Positions 25,821 to 37,500 of a stretch of 64,000 bases of DNA are shown piece after piece. Each line of letters opens with the position of its first letter. Positions within the stretch are counted from its first letter, which is position 1. The DNA lies in assembly GCA_964626565.1 (NCBI GenBank), contig CAZVFX010000007.1:30598-94597 (forward strand), given 5' to 3'. Source of the stretch: CAZVFX01 sp964626565 (GTDB taxonomy: Bacteria > Myxococcota_A > UBA9042 > CAIXZC01). Both the position numbers and the translations under genes were made by a program. The notes below the pieces were generated by a model. That model had not been told where the DNA came from. It saw only the letters and a program-made list of their open reading frames with translations, and did not search any database.

Positions 25821-26576
25821 TTAGTCCCCGAAGGTCGTTTCGTAAGGCATCATGATGCCGAAACTGAGCATCGCCGTGACGTTGTGAGTCCACTCGGCCG
25901 GCCCCACCTGGTAGCAATCCAGGGGGCGCACCTGGCACTCGGAAAGCGGCTGGGCCTCGTCTCTCACCGCAGCCATATTGGTCTCCGCCAGATAGTCGAT
26001 GATATCGATGCTCACCGCGACGCCGCGATCGACGAACAACCTGATGCCACCGCCCAACGCCGGGCCGAAAGCCATGGTGTCCTCAGCATCGAAGCTGGTG
26101 GGCAATTCGGAGTTCCAGCGCACCTGAAGAACACCAGCGCCGAAATTGAAGTGCACATCGTAGGCCAGCGCGGTGTTGCCGAACAGCAGGAATTTCCCGA
26201 ACAACGGAGTCACCCCGACGTGGGCGTCCGCCACCAGTCCGAGATGAGTAGCGGGCATGGCGAAGCTTTTGCCGGCCTCGCTCTTTTCATCTTCCACGTT
26301 CTGCGCCAGACCGGTCTTTATGGGAAAGGCCCAGCCCACGTTGGCGCCGAAACTCAGCCAGTTGGTAGCGTGGTAATTGTACCCCAGGGAGATGATGAAG
26401 TTGCGAAAATAGGCGTCGTTCAGCGTGACTCCCATGCGAGGCATGAGCTCCGAACGCAGGCTGCGCCAGTTGATCTGGCTGCGCACCACCGGCGCCTTGT
26501 CCATGGTCGACTTCTCTGCCAGAGCGGGGAAGGAAACCAGCAGTACCAGCATGAATGCCAGGGCCTTGATTCTCAT
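25821..26576 (-). CDS. Outer-membrane beta-barrel protein
   Basis: This 251-residue protein has a signal peptide (cleavage after FPALAE region) and alternating aromatic strands such as FIISLGYNYHATNWLSFGANVG and LFGNTALAYDVHFNFGAG. It lacks Cys except a pair near the C-terminus (SECQVRPLDCYQ). It resembles the small outer-membrane barrel family common in myxobacteria (OMP_myx type). The ATG overlaps the upstream barrel gene's stop by 4 bases, so the two are translationally coupled and may work together. No ligand can be inferred. Confidence 0.7.
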   Translation of the reverse strand: MRIKALAFMLVLLVSFPALAEKSTMDKAPVVRSQINWRSLRSELMPRMGVTLNDAYFRNFIISLGYNYHATNWLSFGANVGWAFPIKTGLAQNVEDEKSEAGKSFAMPATHLGLVADAHVGVTPLFGKFLLFGNTALAYDVHFNFGAGVLQVRWNSELPTSFDAEDTMAFGPALGGGIRLFVDRGVAVSIDIIDYLAETNMAAVRDEAQPLSECQVRPLDCYQVGPAEWTHNVTAMLSFGIMMPYETTFGD

Positions 26577-27241
26577 TTGTCACCTCCGTACTCGAAGGTG
26601 AAGGGCACGTATACTGCCAGACCGGCCCTGAACATGTAGTTTTGCATCACTACCGTTTCGTCCTTGAGTGGGAAGGTTTCAACGTAGATCATGTCCGACA
26701 GTTCGAACGTGAGCGCAAATGTCTTGCCCAGGAAGATCCGGGTACCCAGGCCCACTTCACCGGCGCCGGCGAAGTCGGTCAACCTGGTGCGGACGAACCC
26801 TCCCCCACCGAACAGGAAAGCATCCCAGTGGGACAGCCACATGCCCAGCACCGCGCTTTTCGCAAACAGCGGCGTCCAGGCAAACCGGGCGGTGGCGGAA
26901 TAGCCCATCTCGCTGCGCTCAGGAAACAGGCCGTAGTCACCCTCGAGGTTGTCCTTGACTTCGGTAGAGCGGGTGTGGAACTGCGTGAACTGAAGGCCCG
27001 CCCAGATGGCCTCGTTGAAATGGTATCCGGCCACAGCCCCGTAGCCCACATGGCTGATCATCTTGGGGTTTAGCTGAATCGCACCGAAAGGAGCCAGGTC
27101 GGCTCGGTTCTTCTTCAGAAAAGGCTTGGGCTGGAAGACCTTGATGTTCTTGTGGTACTCCTCCTCCAGCACCCCTTGCGCCAGCGCGGTGGAGGGAATG
27201 ACCACGAAAAGGACTGCCGCCAATAATCGTTTCATGTTCAT
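26573..27241 (-). CDS. Outer-membrane beta-barrel protein, partner of the next gene
   Basis: The product of about 222 residues has a signal peptide (cleavage after STALAQ) and barrel-like strands (YGAVAGYHFNEAIWAGLQFT, LSHWDAFLFGGGGFVRTR). It ends with the hydrophobic strand AVYVPFTFEYGG. It is a paralogue in style, not clearly in sequence, of the barrel encoded immediately downstream, with which it overlaps by 4 bases. The start could be 27241 or 27235 (both ATG); no strong ribosome site decides. It lies 71 bases after ftsY on the same strand. The role is unknown. Confidence 0.68.
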   Translation of the reverse strand: MNMKRLLAAVLFVVIPSTALAQGVLEEEYHKNIKVFQPKPFLKKNRADLAPFGAIQLNPKMISHVGYGAVAGYHFNEAIWAGLQFTQFHTRSTEVKDNLEGDYGLFPERSEMGYSATARFAWTPLFAKSAVLGMWLSHWDAFLFGGGGFVRTRLTDFAGAGEVGLGTRIFLGKTFALTFELSDMIYVETFPLKDETVVMQNYMFRAGLAVYVPFTFEYGGDK

Positions 27242-27312
27242 GTGTCCCATACCAGTTGTCTAGCCGAGTTTAGACGAACGCCGACACGCGCGCAAGGAAT
27301 TTCCACGACAGG

Positions 27313-28452
27313 TCAATTGACCCCGAACAGGCCGCTGACAAACTCGTCTGCGGAAAACGGTTGGAGGTCCTCAACCTGCTCCCCCACGCCAACATACTTC
27401 ACCGGGATTCCCAGGGTATCGCAGATGCCGATGATAACGCCTCCTTTGGCGGTGCCGTCCAGCTTGGTGAGCACGATTCCGCTCACCCCTACTTCATCAC
27501 GAAAGATGTCGGCCTGCTGGATCGCGTTCTGCCCGGTGGTAGCATCGAGCACCAGCAGGGTTTCGTGGGGCGCCCCCGGCTGGGCCTTGCCGCAAACCCG
27601 GATGATCTTCTTCAGTTCGTCCAGCAGGTGCTTCTTGGTGTGCAGCCTTCCTGCGGTGTCCACCATGATTATTTCTGCGCCTTCCTCCCCCGCCTTGCGA
27701 ATGCCGTCGAAAGCTACCGACGCCGGGTCCTGATTCTCCCCGCCTCGATGAAACGTGGCCCCCACCCGGGTTGACCATACCTCGAGTTGTTCGCCCGCCG
27801 CGGCTCTAAACGTGTCACCTGCCACCATCGCTACCTTCTTGCCCTCGTTCATATAGCGGGCCGACAGTTTGCCGATGGTAGTTGTCTTGCCGGTACCGTT
27901 GACGCCTACCACCGCGATAACATGGGGACCATCGGCCGCAGTTTCACCCCCCGGCCCTGAGCTGCCGACGCCGGTGAGGATGTCGCCCACCTCTTTCTTC
28001 AGGTAGCTCCAAACCACCGATGGGTCCTTCATTTCGGCCCGGGAAAGCTCCGCTTTTATGCCGGACATAAGTCGGTCCGCGGTCTTCACCCCGATGTCGG
28101 AGGTAAGCAGCACCTCTTCAATGCGGTCCTCGAGACCTTCGTCCAGTTCCTTCTTGAAGACCCCGGCCAACCGGGAGACAAAACCCTGCTTCCTCGTCTT
28201 TTCCAGCCCATCGCCGATGGTGCGGCCAACCTGCAATAACGGTTTGGCCGGCTCCTCCGGCTCCGGCTCAACGACAGGTTCCGGTTCGGGCACGGCCTCA
28301 TCCGGCACCTCAAGAGGGGCCTCTCTCCGGCCGCGCTTTCGAGACCACAAGACCAGCAAAACGCCGGCAACGACGAGGAACGCAACGATCCCGAGGAAGA
28401 TCCCCTGGGTGCCGCCCGCCTCGGCCAGCAGTATCATTTGGTGCAGACTCAT
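27313..28452 (-). CDS. ftsY: FtsY, signal recognition particle receptor
   Basis: This 379-residue SRP-family GTPase docks ribosome-nascent-chain-SRP complexes at the inner membrane. An N-terminal membrane helix (GIFLGIVAFLVVAGVLLVLW) replaces the long acidic A domain of E. coli and is followed by a short Glu/Pro linker. The N domain runs from about 85 to 165. The G domain has GVNGTGKTTT (G1), GDTFRAAAGEQL, DTAGRLHTK (G3), TKLDGTAKGG (G4) and the closing GxGExxxDLxPF region. The ATG at 28452 is preceded by GGAGGAAG. It is the likely first gene of the run that continues to the barrel proteins. Confidence 0.95.
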   Translation of the reverse strand: MSLHQMILLAEAGGTQGIFLGIVAFLVVAGVLLVLWSRKRGRREAPLEVPDEAVPEPEPVVEPEPEEPAKPLLQVGRTIGDGLEKTRKQGFVSRLAGVFKKELDEGLEDRIEEVLLTSDIGVKTADRLMSGIKAELSRAEMKDPSVVWSYLKKEVGDILTGVGSSGPGGETAADGPHVIAVVGVNGTGKTTTIGKLSARYMNEGKKVAMVAGDTFRAAAGEQLEVWSTRVGATFHRGGENQDPASVAFDGIRKAGEEGAEIIMVDTAGRLHTKKHLLDELKKIIRVCGKAQPGAPHETLLVLDATTGQNAIQQADIFRDEVGVSGIVLTKLDGTAKGGVIIGICDTLGIPVKYVGVGEQVEDLQPFSADEFVSGLFGVN

Positions 28453-28538
28453 AGGTACTTCCTCCGCAAGAAACAGCGGAGAGGAAATATCACAATTGAG
28501 GGCGGATGTCTACGTGAAATGGGTGAAGCTGAACGCTG

Positions 28539-31500
28539 TTACTGCGCGCAGTCGCCGCCGTCCCAGCCGAACGCCGCACAGTTGAAGTGACCAAGGCCGC
28601 TGCTCTCGTTGTTGACGTCGTCGTCGCAAACGCCGTCCCCGATCCAGGCACTGGGGAAGCAGTCACCGTTACAGTCCGGCTCGTACCCGTCGTCGCACGC
28701 CCCGCCCCCGCATGCGGGGCACAGGTCCTCGGCGTCGGCAGCGCACAATCCGTCCCATTCTACCTCGCAGCAGAACGAGTCCCCGGCGCAAACCGCAGCC
28801 TGGCAGGCCGGGTCGTTGCAGCCGACAGAGCCGTTGGACGCACAGCAGTCGCCCTGGCAGCCACCGCAGTCGCCGGCGCAGTTCACGCAGTTTTCATTGG
28901 CGTCGCAGTTGCCGTCGCCGCAGAACGGCTCCGGCGCACAAGCGGGGCACAAGTCCGCAGCGCCGGCGGCGCAAGCGTTGTCCCAGTTCACGTTGCAGCA
29001 CCACGGGTCCGCCGCGCAAACCGCAGCCTGGCACATCGGATCGTTGCAGCCGATGGAGCCGTTGGAAGCGCAGCAGTCGCCCTGGCAACCGCCACAGTCA
29101 CCGGGACAGCTCACGCAATCTTCGTCCGCGTCGCAGTTGCCGTCACCGCAGAACGGGTCCACCGCACACACAGCGCAGGTGGCCAGCGCATCCTCGGCGC
29201 AGATGCCGTCCCAATTTGTTTCGCAGCAGAACGGGTCAGCCGCACAGATGGCCGCCTGGCAAGCCAGGTCATTACAGCCGATGGAGCCGTTGGACTCGCA
29301 GCAGTCACCCTGGCAGCCGCCGCAGTCACCCGGACAGGTCACGCAGTCTTCGTCCGCGTCACAGTTGCCGTCACCGCAGAACGGCTCCGGCGCACAAGCG
29401 GGGCACAAGTCCGCAGCGCCGGCGGCGCAAGCGTTGTCCCAGTTCACGTTGCAGCACCACGGGTCCGCCGCGCAAACCGCAGCCTGGCACATCGGATCGT
29501 TGCAGCCGATGGAGCCGTTGGAAGCGCAGCAGTCGCCCTGGCAACCGCCACAGTCCCCTGCACAGCCCACGCAGTCTTCGTCCGCGTCGCAGTTGCCGTC
29601 ACCGCAGAACGGGTCCACCGCGCACCCGGCGCACATGTCCAGGGCCTGACCAGCACAAATGCTATCCCACTTCGTGTCGCAGCAGTACGGATCGGCTGCG
29701 CACACCGTGGCTTCGCAAGTCTCGTCGTCGCAACCGGGGGTGTCGTTGGCCGCACAGCAGTCGCCGCCGCATGAACCACAGTCGTCGGCTGCCGCCGCAC
29801 AGAGGCTATCCCAGGTGTTGGTGCAGCAGAACGGGTCCGCGTCGCACACACAGTCCTGGACCGCCTTGTTGTCGCAGCCCGGCGTGCCGTTGGCGATGCA
29901 GCATGAGCCCTCGCCCTCGCACCACCCGCAATCTTCGGGGCAGTCGGCACAGGTCTCGGCGCCGTTGCAGGAGCCGTCACCACATTCCGGGCCCACCGCA
30001 CAAGCCTCGCACGTGTCCTCGGCCGCGCCGGCACAGATGCTGTCCCACTTGGTGTCGCAGCAGTAGGGGTCGGCCGCACATATGGTCGCTTCGCAGGTCT
30101 CGTCGTCGCAGCCAGGGGTCTCGTTGGCCGCACAGCAGTCACCGTCGCAGGTGCCGCATTCGTCGGCCTGTGAGGCGCACAGGGCGTCCCACTGGCTGGT
30201 GCAGCAGAATGCGTCCATGTCGCACACACATGCGGTTACCGCCGGATCGTCGCAGCCGGGAGTGCCGTTGGCGATGCAGCAGCCGCCCTCACCCGGGCAC
30301 CAGCCGCAATCCTCCGGGCAATCTTCGCAGCCCTCGTCGCCAGTGCACGCACCGTCGCCGCACACCGGGCCCGCGATGCAGATTTCGCACATATCCTCGG
30401 CCTCGCCGGCGCAGATGTCATCCCACTTGGTGTCACAGCAGTAGGGGTCCACCTCGCACACGGCAGCTTCGCAGGTCTCATCGTCACAACCGGGAGTGTC
30501 GTTGCCCGCACAGCAGTCGCCGTTGCAGGTGCCGCACTCGTCGGCCTGTGAAGCGCACAGGCTGTCCCACTGGTTGGTGCAGCAGTAGGCGTCCATGTCG
30601 CACACACACTGGGTCACGTCGGGATCGTCGCAGCCGGGGGTGCCGTTGGCGATGCAGCAGCCGCCCTCACCCGGGCACCAGCCGCAATCTTCCGGACAGT
30701 CTTCGCAGCCCTCGTCGCCAGTGCACGCACCGTCGCCGCACACCGGGCCCGCGATGCAGATTTCGCACATATCCTCGGCCTCGCCGGCGCAGATGTCATC
30801 CCACTTGGTGTCACAGCAGTAGGGGTCCACCTCGCACACGGCAGCTTCGCAGGTCTCATCGTCACAACCGGGAGTGTCGTTGCCCGCACAGCAGTCGCCG
30901 TTGCAGGTGCCGCACTCGTCGGCCTGTGAAGCGCACAGGCTGTCCCACTGGTTGGTGCAGCAGTAGGCGTCCATGTCGCACACACACTGGGTCACGTCGG
31001 GATCGTCGCAGCCGGGGGTGCCGTTGGCGATGCAGCAGCCGCCCTCACCCGGGCACCAGCCGCAATCTTCCGGACAGTCTTCGCAGCCCTCGTCGCCAGT
31101 GCACGCACCGTCGCCGCACACCGGGCCCGCGATGCAGATTTCGCACATATCCTCGGCTGCGCCGGCGCAGATGCCGTCCCACTTGGTGTCGCAGCAGTAC
31201 GGATCGGCCTCACACACCGAGGCCTCGCAGGTCTCGTCATCGCAACCCGGAGTGTCGTTGCCCACACAGCAGTCGCCGTTGCAGGTGCCGCATTCGTCAG
31301 CTTCGGAAGCGCACAGGCTGTCCCACTGGCTCTCGCAGCAATACGGGTCCATGTCGCACACACACTCGGTCACTGCAGGATCGTCACAACCGGGGGTGCC
31401 GTTAGCGATGCAGCAGCCGCCCTCACCCGGGCACCAGCCGCAATCTTCAGGGCAGTCTTCGCAGCCCTCGTCGCCGGTGCACGCACCGTCGCCGCACACC

Positions 31501-34500
31501 GGGCCGGCAATGCAGATTTCGCACATATCCTCGGCCGCACCGGCGCAGATGCCGTCCCACTTGGTGTCGCAGCAGTACGGATCGGCCTCACACACCGAGG
31601 CTTCGCAGGTCTCGTCGTCGCAACCCGGAGTATCGTTGCCCACGCAGCAGTCGCCGTTGCAGGTGCCGCACTCGTCGGCCTCCGACGCGCAAAGCTGGTC
31701 CCATGCGGTTTCGCAGCAGTACGGGTCCATATCGCACACGCATGCGGTCACTTCGGGATCGTCGCAGCCGGGGGTCCCGTTCGCGATGCAGCAGCCGCCT
31801 TCACCCTCACACCAGCCGCAATCTTCGGGGCAATCCTGACAGGTCTCGTCACCGTTACAGGAACCGTCCCCACACTCAGGACCCACCATGCAGATGTCGC
31901 ACATTTCCAGCGCTTCGTTGGCGCAGATGTTGTCCCAGTTCACGTCGCAGCAGTAAGCATCAGCTTCGCACACCGTGGCTTCGCAGCCTTCATCGTCACA
32001 ACCGGCGTTGCCGTTGGCTTCGCAGCAATTTCCGTTGCAGGAGCCGCACTCGTCGGCTTCAGAGGCGCAAAGGCCGTCCCACGCAGTCTGGCAGCAGTAC
32101 GGGTCCATCTCGCACACACAAGCCTGGACGTCCGGGTCATCACAACCTACGGAGCCGTTGGCGATGCAGCAGGAACCTTCGCCGGCGCAGAAGCCACAAT
32201 CTTCGGGGCAGTCTTCGCAGGTCTCAGCTCCGTTGCACGAGCCATCGCCACACTCGGGGCCGACGAGGCAGATTTCGCACGTGTCAGCGGCCGCCGCAGC
32301 ACACAGGTCGTCCCAAGTGACATTACAGCAGAAAGGATCTGCTTCACAAACCGCAGCCTCGCAATCTTCGTCGTCGCAGCCCGGAGTGTCATTGGCTTCG
32401 CAGCAGTCGCCGTTGCAGCTACCGCACTCATCAGCTTCCGAAGCGCACAGGCTGTCCCACTGGCTCTCGCAGCAATACGGGTCCATGTCGCAGACGCATG
32501 CCGTCACATCGGCGTCATCGCAACCGGGAGTACCGTTGGCCAGGCAGCAGTTGCCCTCGCACGGCCCGCAGTCTTCCGAGCAGTTGCCACAGTTCTCGGC
32601 TTCGCCGCAGTCGCCGTCGCCGCAGAACGGCCCGGCGCCGCAGACAGCACACATCTGCAACGCCTCGTCGCCGCAAATGCCATCCCACTGGGTCTCGCAG
32701 CAGTAGGGATCAACGGCGCAGACGGTGGCCTCGCACTCGGCATCTTCACAGCCGGGGGTGCCGTTAGCCTCGCAGCAGTCACCCTTGACTTCGCCGCAGA
32801 TAGCGCCGCAGTCGTTCTCAGCCTCAGTGGCGCAAGCACCATCCCAGGTCACGTCGCAGCAGTAAGCGTCCAGTTCACAAACACACGCTTCGATATCCTC
32901 ATCGTCACAGCCAGGGGTACCGTTGGACGCACAGCAGTCGCCGCCGCAGGAGCCGCAATCGTCAGCCCCGGCTGCGCACAGTCCGTCCCACGTGGTGTTG
33001 CAGCAGAACGGGTCTGCAGCACACACACACTCCTGGACCTCCAGGTCGTCGCAACCGGGAGTGCCGTTGGAGATGCAGCAAGAGCCCTCGCCGGCGCAGA
33101 AGCCGCAATCCTGCGGGCAGTCTTCGCAAGTCTCGGCCCCGTTGCATTCGCCGTCGCCGCAAATGGGGTCTATGCCGCCGCAGTCGGCGCCGCAATCGGC
33201 CTCCGCCTCACCGGCGCAAATGCCGTCCCAGTTCACTTCGCAGCAATACGGATCCAACTCGCAAACACAATCCTGGATGTCAATATCGTCGCAACCCGGC
33301 GTGCCGTTGCTCTCGCAGCAGTCACCGGCGCAATCGCCGCAGTCCTCGGCGCAAGTGGCGCAGGTCTCTTCCGCGTTGCATTCGCCGTCGCCGCACCACG
33401 GTTCGCCCGCACACAGCGGGCACATCTCGGCAGCCTCATCCGCGCAGAGCTGGTCCCAGGCAGTGTCACAACAGAACGGGTCTGCATCACACACTGTGGC
33501 CTGGCAGTCCGCATCGTCGCAGCCGGGAGTGCCGTTGGCTGCGCAGCAGTCGCCCGCGGCTACACTGCAATCGGCGTCGCAGTGAGCTTCCGCCTCGTCG
33601 GCGCAAATGGCGTCCCAGGTGACCTCGCAGCAGAACGGGTCCAGTTCGCAAAGGCACTCTTCGACGTCCTGGTCCTCGCAACCTGGCGTTCCATTTTCAG
33701 CGCAGCAGTCGCCGCCGCAGGAACCGCAGGCATCGGCGCCCGCAGCACAAAGGCCGTCCCACTCCACATCGCAGCAGAACGGGTCGTTGGCGCATACGCA
33801 ATCCTGAACTTCGGGGTTGTCGCAACCGGGGGAGCCGTTGGCAATGCAGCAGGAGCCTTCACCCGGGCAAGCGCCGCAGTCCACTTCGCAAGTTTCACAG
33901 TCTTCGCCGAATGCACCTTCGCACTCGCCGTTACCGCAACACTCGCCGCAGTCCATGGGGCAGTTTTCACAATCCTCGGTGCCGGTGCAGGCGTCATCCC
34001 CGCACTCCTCACCACCGCAGGTTCCGCAGCCCAGGCCCTCGACTTCGTCCACGCAGAGGCCGTCCCAGTTCACGTTACAACAGAAAGGATCGTCCGCGCA
34101 CACGCAAGCCTCGACGGCAGCGTCGTCGCAACCCGGCGTTCCGTTGGCCTCGCAGCAGTCGCCGTCGCAGGAGCCGCATTCGTCGGCTTCCTCAGCACAA
34201 AGACCATCCCACTCTACGTCACAGCAGAACGGGTCCATTTCGCACACGCAGGCCTGCACGTCCGGGTCGTCACAACCGGGAGTGCCGTTGGCCACGCAGC
34301 ACGAACCTTCGCACGCGCCGCAATCCTCGGGGCAGGTGATGCAGTTCTCGTCGTCACCGCAGTTGCCGTCGCCGCAAGTCGGCTCGACGCACTCGCACTC
34401 GACGGTCAAGGTGTAGTCACCCGACGCGCCGCTGTAGCCGTCGACTACGATGAAGTACTCCTGGCCCTCTTCAACGGCCAGGGGCAGGAAGGCCTCGTCG

Positions 34501-37500
34501 CCGGACATCCAGTCGTAGTCAATGCACGCTTCGCCGTGGCAGCCGATGGCCGGGTCCAGGGCAATAATGTCCAGGAACCCTTCCACGTCCGGCCCCTTCG
34601 TCAGGGTGAACAGCGCGGTCGTGGTGCAGGGAGCGACAAACTGGTACACATACTCCTTGGCAGCATAGTCGCCGCCTACGCAGTTGTACGCGTCTACCAC
34701 AGCTTCGCCCAACTCGGTGGTCCACTCATCGGTCTCACCGCAGTCGATGCTCCACATCGGTTCGCACTCATCCATGCACTCACCGCAGTCTTCCATGCAG
34801 GTGTCGCAGTCTTCGTCATATTCCGGTTCACACACACCGTTGCCGCAGCAGTCGCCGCAGTCATCGGGGCAGATGTGGCAATCCTCGGAACCGGTGCAAT
34901 CGCCGTCGCCGCACTCTTCGCCGCCGCAGCTACCGCAACCGAGATCTTCAACTTCCGAGGCGCAAATGCCGTCCCACGCCACGTCGCAGCAGAACGGGTC
35001 GACGTCGCACACGCAGGCCTCAATGCCTTCGTCATCGCACCCGGGGGTGTCGCCCGCCTCGCAGCAGTCGCCGGTGCAAGAGCCGCACTCATCGGCCTCG
35101 GTGGCGCAGATGCCGTCCCAGGTCACATCGCAGCAGAACGGGTCCATGGCGCAAACACAAGCTTCCACGGAGGCGTCGGCGCAGCCGGCGCTGCCGTTGG
35201 CGATGCAGCAAGAACCTTCGCCGGGGCAAGCACCGCAGTCCGCTTCGCAGGTAACACAGTCCTCGCCGAATTCGGCTTCGCACATGCCGTTGCCGCAGCA
35301 GTCGCCGCAGTCTTCCGGGCACCAGGTGCAATCTTCGTCGCCGTTACACTCGCCATCGCCGCACTCGACGCCGCCGCAGTCACCGCAACCAAGGTCTTCC
35401 ACTTCAGCGGCGCACAGGTCGTCCCACGCAATGTTACAGCAGTAGGGATCCTGTTCGCACACGCACGCTTCAATAAATTCATCGTCGCAGCCGGGAGTAT
35501 CGCCGGCCTCACAGCAGTCGCCGGTGCAGGAGCCGCATTCGTCGGCTTCGGCAGCGCAGATGCTGTCCCATTCCGTTTCGCAGCAGTACGGGTCCATGGC
35601 GCAGACGCAATCCTGTACTTCAGGATCGTCGCAGCCGATGGAGCCGTTGGCCACGCAACAGGAGCCCTCGCCGGCGCAAGCGCCGCAGTCCTCGGGACAC
35701 CAGTCGCAGTCTTCACCCAACTCCGGCTGGCACAGGCCGTTGCCGCAGCAGTCGCCGCAGTCTTCCGGACAGGTGAGGCAGTCTTCATCACCGGCGCAGA
35801 GGCCGTCGCCGCACTTCTCGATGCCGCCACAGTCCAACCCGCATTCGGAGATAGCTTCGTCCACGCAGATGGAGTCCCAGGCCACGTCGCAGCAGAAGGG
35901 ATCGAATTCACATACGCACCCTTCGACACCGGCCTGCTCGCATCCCGGCTCGCCCTTGGGCAGGCAGCAGTCGCCGACACCGCAGGAGCACTCGACCTGG
36001 AGGTCGAAGTCGCCTTCCCAGCCGGCCGCGCCGTCAACCACGAAGTAGTACAACTCGCCGGCCATGGCGTCCAACGTTACGGTGGATACGCCCATGTCCA
36101 CGCAGGCCCACGGGGCGCACTCTTCGTCTTCACCACCCAACACCAACAGGTCGGTGGCTCCCGTCTCGTTGAGCAGGTTTACCGTCACCGGACCGTCGCA
36201 CGGAGCGATGAATACGTAGGCGTATTCGCCGGCATCGTAGATTTTGCCGCTGCAGGAATAGTCTTCAACATCATTATCCATGCCCGCGTTGGAGGCGGCG
36301 GAAACCATGCCGCACTCAACGGCTTCGTCGATGTCGCACACATCCAAGGGGCACTCGCCGCAATCCTCGGGACAGGAGAAGCAGTCCTCACCACCCGCGC
36401 TCTGGCAGATGCCGTTGCCACACTCGGCCTCGCAAACAAGTCCGCACTCTTCCTGTGCCTCGGCCACGCACAGCATGTCCCAGAACACTTCGCAGCAGAA
36501 GTCATCAAAGTCGCACACGCACGCTTCCACGTCTGCGTCGTCGCAACCAGTGGAGTCGTGGGGGGCGCAGCAATCGCCGGTGCACTCACCGCAATCTTCA
36601 GGGCACACCACGCAGTCCTCGCCCTCTTCGCACATGTCGTTGCCGCACTCGGGGCCGCACTCACAGTTGAGGTGGATGCTGTAGTCGCCATCAGCGCCCT
36701 GGTAGCCGTCAACCACGATGAAGTAGTTGCCGCCGGCAACCACGTCGAAAATGGCGGTGGTGAAGCCGTAGGCGATGCACTGGGACGGGTCGCAATCCGC
36801 CCCGCCTTCCAGCACCATCACGTCGGTAGCGGAAGTTTCGTCGCCCAGGGACACCGTGGCCAGGCCGTCGCAGGTGGCCTTGAACTCGTAGGTATACTCC
36901 GGACCGTCGTAGTTGAACTGGTTGCAGGAGTATGAGGAGACCGCGTCGGTGGTACCTTCTTCGGTAAGTCCCCACTCGTCGCTGGTTCCGCAAGCCAGGG
37001 ACCAGGCCGCCTCGCAGCTACCGCCGCATTCGCCGCAGTCTTCCGGGCAGTTGTTGCAATCTTCCACACCGACGCATTCGTCGTCGCCGCAGAAGCCGCA
37101 CTCGCCGCAGTCGTCCGGGCAGTTGTTGCAAGTCTCGGGAGGCTGGCAGAGGCCGTCGCCGCACTCGGCGCATTCGCCGCAATCCTCAGGGCAATCTTCG
37201 CAGGTCTCCAGAAGGTCGCAGACACCGTCACCGCATTCAACCGGGCAAGGACCGCAGTCCTTGACGCAGGTCACGCAGTCTTCGCCCGCGTCGGCATCAC
37301 AGAAGGCGTCGCCGCAGAACGCTCCGCAGTCGCCTTCGCAGTACTGGGCGTAGGAGCCCACGCACCACTGGTCCCATGCCACTTCGCAGCAGTAGGGGTC
37401 GAGGGTACAGACGCACTCTTCCGCCTCGCAGCCGCCGCAGCCGGGCTGCTCGCTGGCCACGCAGGGATCCCCACCACACGGGCAATCCTCGGGGCACAGT

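Noticed and set aside
28712..31405. Plus-strand open frame of 897 codons, Arg/Ser/Pro-rich
   Set aside because: Antisense shadow of the same repeated gene; composition is not protein-like.
30110..31870. Regular repeats that might suggest a CRISPR array
   Set aside because: Units are 378 bases, in frame and coding, with no short repeat-spacer pattern.
33582..36935. Long plus-strand open frame of 1,117 codons opposite the giant gene
   Set aside because: It is antisense to the Cys-repeat gene, made of repeats with Ala/Val/Arg composition, with no ribosome site or domain. It results from high GC and repeat codons lacking stops.
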